Assembly (NCBI GenBank): GCA_030671985.1
Contig: DAOVHI010000080.1
Coordinates: 1-6,636 of the forward strand
DNA: 6,636 nt
Origin: JAHJDO01 sp030671985 [NCBI: bacterium]
GTDB taxonomy: Bacteria > JAHJDO01
Reading direction: 5' to 3'
Positions 1 to 6,636 of this stretch are shown here, piece by piece (the first letter of the stretch is position 1; each line of letters opens with the position of its first letter). The notes beneath the pieces are model-generated. The model was not told the origin of the DNA and searched no databases. It saw only the letters and a list, made by a program, of their open reading frames with translations. The translations under genes were made by a program, and so were the position numbers.

Positions 1-3000
1 AGATACCCTTAACAATAGTTAAAATATCCTCCAGCCTTTTTAACACCATTTTAATTTCCGCGCGCACTCTTTCACGTTCCCCCGGCGCTTCTTGTTCGTA
101 GCGCGCGGATGAGATCTCCTTATAGCCGTACAACTCATGTACAAGCGAGTATCTATCCAGAATAACTATAGGGCTCTGCTCAAAAAAGCCTTCCGCGAAT
201 CCATCTTCTTTGAATAAGGCAGGCTTTTTAATGACCTCATCATAAAGTTCATAAAGGGCTTTATATTTAGGCATAAGAGGATTAATGGTCTGCATATATA
301 GGCGCAACCATATAAGTTGTAGAAGTTCGTGATTATTATTTAACTGCAATCTCGTTATATTATCAGTTAACCTCTGTCTATCTATACGCTGAAGAAGCTT
401 AAAGATAAACCGGATATCCGACTCACGCACAACCTGTTCCAAATAAGCCAGTTGTGTAATAACTGCTTCTTTGTCAGACGTTTTTTCAGTTTCACGGATT
501 GTGTCCATGATTGATATTAATTCCTCGGGCTTAATCCCTAATTCATCTAAATAAGGCTTAACCTGCGAATCAGTCAATTTCCCTTCCAGGATAAGAGAAA
601 GAATCGATTCAAAACGGCTGTGATTATCAATTATAAAATCAGCCCCCATGAAGCCTTCCTCAATAACAGGATTCTCTGTTGTTTGTAGGATTTCTTTCTT
701 TTTTAATACCTCTTCGCGGGACATATTACGCCCGGTCTCATACGCAGATCTACGCACACCGCGGGCCAAACAATAGTCTGGATGAACATCGATATAGGCA
801 GTAGCATCATATAACTCTTTAAGATTGATCTTCATGTTTTTCGGAGGAGAAAGGCTGAGTATCCAGTCAACAAAAAATATACCGTCTCCGGGGGTTATCC
901 TCTGTAATGCATCCGCCCATTCTCCCGGTTTAAGAATAATTTCTTTTCTTCCCTCAATGGTCAGGGAAACTCCTTGCGGCCGGCGCTCAAGGATATGGTC
1001 GGTATCGGCAATCGTAAGAACTACTCGGCCATGCCCATCCTTTTTAACAGAGGCCTCGGCCCTTTCTCCCAGAGAAAAACTTTTCCGTTTGTCTCCTAAA
1101 GAAAATTCTCCATCCTCTTGCCCCCAGAACTCTAACATTGGTTCAGCCTGTTGCTCGTCTAAGCCAACGCGAAGGATAAGGTCTCCATCCTTTATCATAA
1201 TCTTTGCCTTATTGAGCGCCACAAGAGTAATCCTGCCGCGGTTTGTGCTGTCAAAAAGCGGTGTATAGTAGCTACCCGCCTTTTGTTTAAACTTCTTTTC
1301 CTCAGTAAAGGATTCCCATACCTCAAATTTCTCATTAGGATATTCAGTTGATTTCCTGGTATTAAAATCTATCGGCCTTCTGTCGTTGGGAAGAATCCTG
1401 TCGTCTGCCGAACGGATCTCCGCAACTAACCCTGTATTAGCCTTGATTATTTTTACAAAAAGTTTGACAAGCGTTGACTTTCCACTGGCCCCAAGTCCGG
1501 CAAAAGCAAACACCGTAGGAATACCCTTCTCCCTGTTTTCAGCATATGCTTTAAGAAGCACGGGAAGCATCTCTTCAATGGCCTCTCGAGGAGTCATTGT
1601 CCTGCTTAACCCACGCCGCAGGCGTTCGGTCCAACAACTGTATTCTTCCATCAGGGGCCCGGCAAACTCATCAACGATCCTCCGACGCTGTTCCACAACG
1701 GCGTCAGGGCTTAAAACCTGACATTTTTGATTCTCTGTTTTTATCGCGGGCGAGCTGGAAACGACTCTGCCGGATTTTTCATTTTGCGCGATATCCGAGA
1801 GTTTAGCCGAATCCGCCCTTCCCTCATCCACCGGTGAACTGCTTTTGTCTTTGGAATCCGCCTTCTCATCTATTTTTTCTGCATATTGCTCTATCTCTTC
1901 AGCAAACTTATCTCCTCCGTCCAGCTGCTCATTGACCCAAGATAATATATAATCTCTCCTGTATTTTAAAGTTTCTTTTAAATATTCTTTTTCTCTTCTC
2001 ATCAAATGTGTGTTCTCTATTAAGTAGTCTATCGTTTCATTCTTAAATATTCTCTCCAAAATAACTGCTTGCTTTGCTATATCCGTAATGGTAAGGCCAA
2101 GGCCTTCATATATTTGACGCGTTCTAAAATGTAAATCTTTATTGCCTGCGTCATATTCTAATTCCCTTACAGGTACTCCTGGGCCAAATTCATTTTTGTC
2201 TTTTCTCTTACCTCCAGCCTTATCAATAAAAAGTAATGCCCCGCCATTATCAATTCTATAAAGCACTCCTTTTGAAGCTTTGGTATTATTATCAATCCGG
2301 CGGGGAATATCCCAGTTAGCCATAAAGACATCCATTAAAAATCCATGCTTTAATTGCTGTTTGCGCGTACCAGGATTTTCTCCTCCTTCAAGGAGTAACA
2401 TTCGGGAAGCAAATCCACAAACATTATCAACTTTCACAATCTTTGTATCTGCTACCGGTACTCCAGCAAGCCTATACATCACATTTGCCAGCTGCTCGCT
2501 CCATATATGAGAGCTGTTTCCTGCCTCAGCAAATTTAACATAATAAATCTCCGGGCCGTTCTGGGCGGCTAATGTGAATTCAGCTCCCGGCCTGGTTCCT
2601 TTCTCTCCGCCAGTTTTTAATGAAAAATCCCAAGCTTCTATTGGTAGTTTCTTTAGCGCGCCTCTATCCACTGTTAAATAGTATTCATCCTTCTCTGTCT
2701 TAGCCCTAACATCGTCGAAAGTATACTCCCTAATCTCCCGTTCATAAGTTAAATAGTCCAACAGTGTTTCTTCTCTTTCCACCCAGGGATGAGTCTTGAC
2801 TTTTTCTCTTTTGTTTAATTCTTTCATGCCCTTGAGCATGATTTCTCTCAATTTATTCTGATTATCTATTCCAGCCGTATAACTTTCAAACAATCTCTTA
2901 TAAAAAGTTTCATTTAACGCCCCGTAGATCATCACCTTATAGCCTTTTTCCAGGCCACAGTCATCCCATAGTATTTTTACCTGTTTGCTTAACAAATCGA

Positions 3001-6000
3001 TGCTCTTTTGAATTTGCCCCTGAGGGATCCCTCCTCTGGAAATCGCTTCAAAAACTTCCGCGATAATTTGTTTAGCTTGCCGTTCTTTAAGCTGCCCTTG
3101 AAGCAAATTTTGCATATGCATTGACAACAGCGCGTCTTTTAGTCTAAAAATCCTTTTGCCCATATCTCGCGTCAACCGCAGCCCAAAAGCAAAAGGTTCA
3201 GTACTATCTGCAAACCTGTTTTCATTCTCATCCATGGCGAATCCCACATCATACTCTATAATCGCCTCTGCTCCATGCGCAGCTTTCCTCGAATTCCCTC
3301 TGGCACCTCTTCCTTCTCCTCCACCGCCACGTGCATACTTATAGGCAACACTCATTAAGGCCGTCATACTTTCCGCGCGGTCAGAATCATGTTCTCTTGT
3401 TCCGCTATATCCGCTTAACAAAACATCGTATACGAACGGAATAATTTTCTTTATACCGTCATGTTCATAAAATCTATAGCCGCACTTTAATATCATCTTT
3501 TCTAATTCCACCTCATTTACAGAAAATATCTTAGATAATACTTCTTGCATATTCTCTTGGCTATAGCTCCAAATTACCCGCCATTCATAATACATTATGA
3601 ACTTCTTAGCTATACGTAAAAGGTCTGTTGTTTGCTCCATAATACTTCTTAGGTTATTAAATAATACTGCTCTTACTATATCCGCTTTCGCGACAGTATT
3701 ATTTGCCGCCATCCTTTGTAAAGTTGAATATTGTTCTTCTATCAATAAACATCTGACTTTAGTAAAGGCCTGACTGTTAAGATACGGCATAAAAAGTTTT
3801 GTATTAATCAGCCGATTATCTCGCTGCATACCATTGACGGTATGCCAATCATCCAACAGGAATAAGCGCACAATACTGGCAAAAGAAAAGACCTCGCAAA
3901 TTTTCCTCAGTACTTTTTTATCTACTTTCTTTAATATAATCCATACAAAATAGAATGATCCTGGCGAAAATTCATCCAAAGCCTCTAATAATTCTCTCTC
4001 CTTCTCCAGATAAGACTCGTCAGGCCTATAATGACGCAATTCTTCTAAAATATCTTCAACCAACGATCGTTTATAGAGAATACCCCATATCTCCTCGCCA
4101 CCGGCTCCTTTACTGCTATGTTCATCTGCCAATGCGATAAATTCCTTTGCCGATTCTGTGGCATTTGACCTCAACGATAGTGGATAGAGAATATCCAGCG
4201 CCTCATCGATACGAACCCCCCCCCAATGAAGGGTAACTGCCAATAGCCTAAGATTCACTGCCGCTTCCGTGGCGTCTGCCCTCGACGACAGGTTAAAGAG
4301 AATCTTTCCGATCCACTCGCCGATAGCTCCTCTCATGCCAAGTTGAGTTGCTAATATACTAAATTCCTCTGCCGCTTCTGCGGCGTCTTCCCTCGACGAT
4401 AAATTATTAATAATCTTGCCGATCCACTCACCACTGACTTCCCACCTTACAAACTTGGTTGTCAATGCTTCAAAACTCTTTACCACTTCTGTTGCGTCTG
4501 CCCTCAACGATAGTTTATAGAAAATCTCCTCTATCTCCTCGCCACTGACTCCTTCCCTGTCCAATTGAGCCGCGAATGATAAAAGACCGGGTGTCTCTAA
4601 GATACGCCTTGCGACACCTGTCGCATCTGTCCTCAACGATAGTGGCAAGAGAATATGCGCTATCCCCTTGCCACTAACCTTCCTCCCGCCAAGTTCGGAT
4701 GTCAATGCTCTGAAATTCTCTGCCGCCTCTGCGGCGTCTGCTCTCAACGATAGGTTATAAAGAATATCCCATACCCAGATTAGCCATTTGAAAATGATTT
4801 TCTTCTTACTAAGTTCAATTATCAAGACTCTAAAATTCTCTGCTGCTTTTGCGGCGTCTACCCTCAACGATAAGTTATGAAGAATATCCATTACTCTCTT
4901 GCCAGTGGTTAACCATCCAAATCTATCTCCAAATTCAGCTGCCATTGCGCTAAAATTCTTCGCTGCTGTCTCTGGCCGCGCCGCATAAGTTCTTAAGTTG
5001 TTAATAATAGACTTTCCTTCTTCCTCACAGTCGAAATGGCTAAAGATAGCTTTTAACTGAATAAAAACATCTCTCCTGGCTTGTTCTTTCTCACCTATTT
5101 TTCTTAAATAATCTTTAACCTGCTCCCGCTGCTGCTCTGAGATCTCATCCTGACCCTTAACCGATTCCAATATTTCTCTAAACCCATAAATATCTATCTC
5201 CTCATCCTCCAGAGCGGCTATCACCTCTGCCTGCGCGTTAGGATCAAAAATTAAGAACTCTTCTATCTCCTTTGACACAATTTCCAAGTCACGGAATTCA
5301 TTACCGAGGATATAGATTAATTCATACTCCAGTTCCATAATCAAGAGCCATTTACAGCGGAATAATTCAACGTCAAGAAGGATTCTATTATAGGCAGGGT
5401 CTGCTCTGGCAAGGCGGTTAAGGCCGGATACTATCTCTATAGCCGGTATTGGAATGCCGCGGGCGCGATACGCCTCTAAGAATTCGTCGGTAAACACAAA
5501 ACCAAGCGCTTCATTAAGCATACGCGCCTTTTCTTTACTTAAATCGACATCCACGAAACTGTCCACCGTCCCACGCTCTGTCAACTTCAGCCTGGCAATA
5601 GGTCTATAATCATATGCCGAACCTTTCTTGCGGATTACGCTATTACGCGAAGGAATATTTACAATATTTCCGTCATTTTTTGTGACAGGCGAGCTGGAGG
5701 TCGATCCACTGGATTGTTTACCATTCTTACCTTTTTTATTTACCATCTCCAATTCCCCGATAAGATTCACTTGAACTTCTTCTGCATAAAGCTTAAATAA
5801 ATCTTCGGCTGTAAACCATTTTTTAGAAGAACCATCCATAAAGCCCTCCCCAATATCGTACATGTCTTTTCCCCAAATACGATTATTAGGATTCAAAAAT
5901 TTTGAAATAGGCTCTGTTTTTATTTCTATTTCTTCTGCTAAGTCAGGAAAACGTTTTTTAAGAGATTTTACCTGGGAACACTTGGCTACTAATATTAAAT

Positions 6001-6636
6001 CCGCCTTTTTTACATCCGCTTCCGAAACTTTTTTCTGCACATGTTTCTCATAAAATCTCCTAACCGACACCTGCTGCTCCTCACCGCAGGACTCAACAAT
6101 CCGATCAACCTCCTTCCAATATTCGATATAACCGAATCCCTTTTCTGAGGTCCCCGCTGAACATATATTTATGCCCAATTTACTTAATAAGTTTCTAAAG
6201 AAAAATTCAAATAGCGCGCTGCGGAACATATTAAGAGTACATACAACAAGAACCTTTTTCACCGGTCCAATCCCCTTACTCTTGAGAACACCGGTCTCCG
6301 GCGTTTTTACCGGCGATGAGCTTGGTTGTAACTCATCTTTTCCGCTTTTTTCTTCCATCCTCATCATCTTATTATTATTGTCCTGATTACTTCTCGAGAA
6401 TATCTCTATAGGCATTCCCTTGTAATGACTCCCCAAAGCCTCGGCAATATCCTTTACATGATCCATGCCTATAAAAATATAAGCTGAAAGGCCGCGCTCT
6501 TTAGCTTTACGAACAATATCTTTAATATTCAATACAATAAACTGATTACGCCATTCAAAATTAACTTTTAGTAAAGTATCCACACCGCGTTTTGTGCGCG
6601 GTTTCCTCAATAAATACTTAATATTACGGACATCCC
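1..6636 (-). CDS. Giant multidomain protein, internal fragment open at both ends (PTP-like, helical repeats, HipA-like kinase, uridine-kinase-like)
   Basis: One frame on the minus strand is open across the whole window: complete codons run from 6632-6634 down to 2-4, giving 2,211 residues with no stop. Neither the true start nor the stop is present, so the full protein is larger. Domains in order are a TraB/ChaN-like tail, a low-molecular-weight tyrosine phosphatase fold, an array of helical repeats of about 37 residues, a HipA/PI4K-like kinase and a uridine-kinase-like P-loop domain. SSSPV or SSSPA linkers bound several of them. I saw no signal peptide and no convincing membrane segment, but the N terminus is missing, so location is unknown. 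The recognisable motifs fall in one frame along the whole length, which argues against a chance open frame and against frameshifts. Overall function is unknown; the domain mix suggests phosphate-transfer signalling. Giant proteins with SSPV-type linkers are remembered from Omnitrophota, which is inference only. Confidence 0.95.
2..601 (-). other. Unrecognised helical segment after the P-loop domain, running off the window
   Basis: Residues 2012-2211 are almost entirely amphipathic helix, rich in Leu, Glu, Ile and Arg, for example ESILSLILEGKLTDSQVKPY and HELLQLIWLRLYMQTI, followed by a strand-like PIVILDRYSLVHELYGY and a charged helix (ERERVRAEIKMVLKRLEDIL). No family or catalytic motif was recognised. 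The frame is still open at the window edge, so what this segment belongs to lies downstream in the gene. Confidence 0.45.
602..1525 (-). other. Uridine kinase/phosphoribulokinase-like P-loop domain with a beta-rich insertion
   Basis: Residues about 1704-2011. A strand (VFAFAGLG) runs into the Walker A motif GLGASGKST (residues 1713-1721). The segment YPNEKFEVWESF (W1773) and the later YYTPLFDSTNRGR (D1795, R1799, R1801) correspond to the 'HP.aFDw..' and 'P.YD....R' elements of uridine kinases. FFVDWILSL (D1923) matches the family strand 'ivlvEGila', with Asp in place of Glu. ATAYIDVHPDYCLARGVRRSAYETGR (1944-1969, core motif D-x-R-x(2,3)-RR...GR) matches the lid region, and GADFIID ends the fold. 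About 110 beta-rich residues (1802-1912) are inserted before the D1923 strand, where a normal uridine kinase of about 210 residues has none. Expected chemistry is phosphoryl transfer from ATP or GTP to a small molecule; the acceptor is unknown. A zeta-toxin-like role is an alternative reading. Confidence 0.7.
899..1231 (-). other. Beta-rich insertion within the P-loop domain
   Basis: Residues 1802-1912 contain short alternating hydrophobic strands with Gly/Asp turns, for example KIMIKDGDLILRVG, EFSLGDKRKSFSLGERAEASVKK, GRVVLTIAD and VSLTIEGRKEIILKPGE. The pattern suggests a small beta-sandwich. An FHA-like fold is possible, but the diagnostic GR...S..H motif is not clear. It sits between the substrate-binding segment and the following core strand of the kinase fold, where it could cap the active site or bind a partner. 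Confidence 0.45.
1526..1744 (-). other. Helical lead-in to the P-loop domain
   Basis: Residues 1631-1703 follow linker 4. After a polar stretch there are two or three amphipathic helices (SPDAVVEQRRRIVDEFAG, EEYSCWTERLRRGLSRTM, TPREAIEEMLPVLLKAYAEN). No known family was recognised. The stretch probably packs against the P-loop domain as its N-terminal extension. Confidence 0.4.
1745..1759 (-). other. SSSPA interdomain linker 4
   Basis: Residues 1626-1630 read SSSPA, with the Val of the other copies replaced by Ala. It precedes a helical lead-in (about residues 1640-1700) and the P-loop domain. The underlying plus-strand 11-mer at 1749-1759 is identical to that in linker 2. Confidence 0.65.
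1829..1843 (-). other. SSSPV interdomain linker 3
   Basis: Residues 1598-1602 read SSSPV, after a Glu/Lys/Asp-rich helix (about residues 1573-1597) that ends the kinase section. Only 23 residues separate it from linker 4, too few for a folded domain, so linkers 3 and 4 form a double spacer between the two kinase-like domains. Confidence 0.7.
1955..2641 (-). other. HipA/PI4-kinase-like protein kinase-fold domain
   Basis: Residues about 1332-1560. A strand EIYYVKF carries the candidate ATP-binding lysine K1367. It is followed by GNSSHIWSEQLANVMYRLAG, whose E1380 is placed to pair with the lysine, then GVPVADTKIVKV and the hinge-like GFASRMLL. The catalytic loop appears as DVFMANWD-x5-DNN (D1435, N1440, D1442, D1448, N1449), and the metal-binding motif as RIDNGGALLF with D1462. 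A later FGPGVPVREL segment also fits. The order K...E...D-x4-N-W-D...IDxGGA is that of HipA-like and PI3/4-kinase-like bacterial proteins, distinct from Hanks-type kinases (no HRD or DFG). Expected activity is ATP-dependent phosphorylation of a protein or lipid; the substrate is unknown. All expected key residues seem present, so it is probably active. Confidence 0.7.
2642..4057 (-). other. Unrecognised helical region between the repeat array and the kinase domain
   Basis: Residues 860-1331. The sequence is mostly amphipathic helix. It opens with a charged helix (about residues 872-886, rich in Glu, Lys and Leu) and aromatic-rich segments (GSFYFVWIILKK, FIMYYEWRVIWSYSQEN) that may be buried core helices; neither is long or apolar enough to call a membrane span. 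A Gly/Arg-rich stretch at residues 1102-1116 splits it into two halves. The second half includes a Gln/Leu-rich helix (MHMQNLLQGQLKERQAKQII), likely a coiled coil. No catalytic motif was recognised. It may be the N-terminal extension of the kinase that follows, or an independent scaffold. Confidence 0.45.
3287..3331 (-). other. Glycine/arginine-rich flexible segment
   Basis: Residues 1102-1116 (RGGGGEGRGARGNSR) hold seven glycines and four arginines in 15 residues. This is unlike the helical sequence on both sides and is probably a disordered hinge or an RGG-like nucleic-acid-binding patch. Composition is the only evidence. Confidence 0.55.
4058..4981 (-). repeat. Tandem array of eight ~37-residue (111-bp) alpha-helical repeats
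   Basis: Residues 552-859. Unit boundaries by coordinate are 4862-4981, 4742-4861, 4631-4741, 4502-4630, 4391-4501, 4280-4390, 4169-4279 and 4058-4168. Five units are exactly 111 bp; the others are 120, 120 and 129 bp, always in frame. The consensus is about ADATEAAxxFxxLxxxL, then a variable turn, then GEWIxxILxNLSLR. This fits two helices per unit, as in solenoids of the HEAT, PPR or OPR length class. Similarity is visible in DNA too: the plus-strand 12-mer CCTCAACGATAG recurs with 0-3 changes at 4169, 4280, 4391, 4502, 4631, 4742 and 4862. That points to fairly recent tandem duplication or homogenisation. Such arrays usually bind protein or nucleic acid; the ligand here is unknown. The family name is not certain, though the repeat itself is clear. 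Confidence 0.88.
4216..4224. repeat. C9 homopolymer tract inside the coding sequence
   Basis: Nine consecutive C on the plus strand, read as G9 in the gene, encode part of His-Trp-Gly-Gly-Val in repeat unit 6. The frame is kept on both sides. A run this long is a known substrate for slipped-strand indels, and a change of one or two bases would cut the protein here. It is also a common site of sequencing or assembly error. Confidence 0.9.
4982..5683 (-). other. Unrecognised helical region ahead of the repeat array
   Basis: Residues 318-551. After a short basic start (IPSRNSVIRKKGSAYDYRP) the chain becomes rich in Leu, Glu, Ile and Lys with heptad-like spacing. It includes a segment of alternating acidic and hydrophobic residues (IMELEYELIYILGNEFRDLE) and a strongly charged helix around VKGQDEISEQQREQVKDYLR. 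The last 20 residues (to GKSIINNLRTYA) resemble the second half of the helical repeat that follows, so a decayed repeat may lie here. I do not recognise a family. It probably forms part of the same solenoid-like scaffold as the repeats. Confidence 0.5.
5684..5698 (-). other. SSSPV interdomain linker 2
   Basis: Residues 313-317 read SSSPV within a polar Lys/Asn/Gly/Ser stretch (about residues 299-325). It closes the phosphatase-like domain and opens the long helical section. On the plus strand the 11-mer GGCGAGCTGGA at 5688-5698 is identical to 1749-1759 in linker 4, so the linkers match in DNA as well as in protein. Confidence 0.7.
5741..6256 (-). other. Low-molecular-weight protein-tyrosine-phosphatase-like domain
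   Basis: Residues about 126-298. A hydrophobic strand (KKVLVV) runs into the P-loop CTLNMFRS, which fits the family signature C-x5-R-S with nucleophile C132, conserved N135 and phosphate-binding R138. Next come a helix, then GINICSAGTS, matching the family's second strand and SAG(T/S) motif. An H...S/D segment follows (HVQKKVSEADVKKADLILVA), matching the usual 'D..aDlil.m' strand. The catalytic acid, normally Asp in a DP motif near the end, is not obvious: D257 and D260 in GKDMYDIGEG are candidates, but no proline follows either. Gly at C+2 is replaced by Leu and the Pro after RS by Ala, so activity may be altered. The family normally acts on phosphotyrosine, or on arsenate in the related ArsC proteins. 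The domain is bracketed by two SSSPV linkers. Confidence 0.8.
6308..6322 (-). other. SSSPV interdomain linker 1
   Basis: Residues 105-109 read SSSPV, preceded by a charged stretch rich in Glu, Lys and Asp and followed by KTPETG. The linker separates the TraB/ChaN-like tail from the tyrosine-phosphatase-like domain. The same pentapeptide, or its SSSPA variant, occurs at three other places in the chain, each in low-complexity polar sequence at or near a domain boundary. Confidence 0.7.
6390..6634 (-). other. Partial TraB/ChaN-like domain (C-terminal part)
   Basis: Residues 1-82 of the visible chain, entering from the missing upstream part. The sequence has an Arg-Asn pair (R29, N30) followed by a helix, then a beta-strand-like YIFIGMDHVKDIAEAL segment with a G-x-x-H motif (H59). 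An arginine, an amphipathic helix and then hydrophobic-GxxH-hydrophobic-x-L is the layout of the C-terminal part of TraB/PrgY and ChaN-like alpha/beta domains, where the histidine lies near the active or metal site. Only the end of the domain is present, so the catalytic Glu/His motifs expected upstream cannot be checked. It could equally be another alpha/beta domain ending in a similar strand. A charged, Asn-rich tail (about residues 83-104) leads to the first SSSPV linker. Confidence 0.35.

Noticed and set aside
825-1268. Plus-strand open frame of 147 codons
   Set aside because: It is antisense to the uridine-kinase-like domain. Its translation is Ser/Arg/Pro-rich without motifs, and the minus-strand frame across it carries clear family motifs.
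1386-1806. Two overlapping plus-strand open frames
   Set aside because: Both lie opposite the Walker A motif and linker region of the giant gene, have shadow-like composition, and show no supporting motif.
1745-1843. Possible gene boundary between the kinase and the P-loop domain
   Set aside because: No stop occurs in the frame, and the same linker type appears at other domain borders, so a continuous chain is the simpler reading.
3536-3600. Possible membrane segment in the aromatic stretch FIMYYEWRVIWSYS
   Set aside because: It is interrupted by Glu and Arg and is too short and polar for a span. It fits a buried amphipathic helix better.
4058-4981. CRISPR-like array from the regularly spaced short repeats
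   Set aside because: The repeat period is 111 bp and always in frame. The intervals are similar to each other, unlike unique spacers, and the translation gives a consistent protein repeat.
4058-4981. Leucine-rich repeat reading of the ILxNLSLR motif
   Set aside because: The unit is about 37 residues with one such motif and lacks the LxxLxLxxN ladder. The Ala/Glu-rich first half is typical of a helix.
2280-6386. Further short plus-strand open frames (for example 2280-2510, 3156-3344, 3955-4140, 5862-6053, 6171-6386)
   Set aside because: All are 61-76 codons, antisense to recognisable domains or helical coding sequence, and without a family resemblance.

Overview
The whole window lies inside one minus-strand gene. 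In a single frame (codons whose lowest coordinate is 2 mod 3) I translated all 2,211 codons from 6634 down to 2 and found no stop. Neither the start nor the stop of the gene is present, so this is an internal slice of a giant multidomain protein. There is no intergenic DNA and no RNA gene, promoter, terminator, insertion sequence or CRISPR array. Open frames on the plus strand are antisense shadows of this gene.

Reading in the direction of translation (high to low coordinate, residues numbered from the first complete codon in the window), the layout is: (1) about residues 1-82, the tail of a domain with an RN...GxxH pattern like TraB/ChaN-type proteins; (2) an SSSPV linker at 105-109; (3) residues 126-298, a low-molecular-weight protein-tyrosine-phosphatase-like domain with an intact CX5RS loop; (4) an SSSPV linker at 313-317; (5) residues 318-551, an unrecognised mostly helical region; (6) residues 552-859, eight tandem alpha-helical repeats of about 37 residues; (7) residues 860-1331, a second unrecognised helical region with a glycine-rich stretch; (8) residues about 1332-1560, a HipA/PI4-kinase-like kinase domain; (9) SSSPV and SSSPA linkers at 1598-1602 and 1626-1630; (10) residues about 1704-2010, a uridine-kinase/phosphoribulokinase-like P-loop domain with a beta-rich insertion; (11) residues 2012-2211, a helical tail that runs off the window.

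The organism is most likely an uncultured bacterium with giant genes. The short Ser-Ser-Ser-Pro-Val linkers between unrelated enzyme domains, the size of the frame and the moderate base composition all recall Omnitrophota (former OP3) genomes. That assignment is inference from memory of such proteins and was not tested by a search.

A phosphatase, a protein- or lipid-kinase-like domain and a small-molecule-kinase-like domain share one chain and are separated by helical scaffold. This suggests a phosphate-transfer or signalling megaprotein, or an effector-like one. The substrates cannot be told from the sequence.
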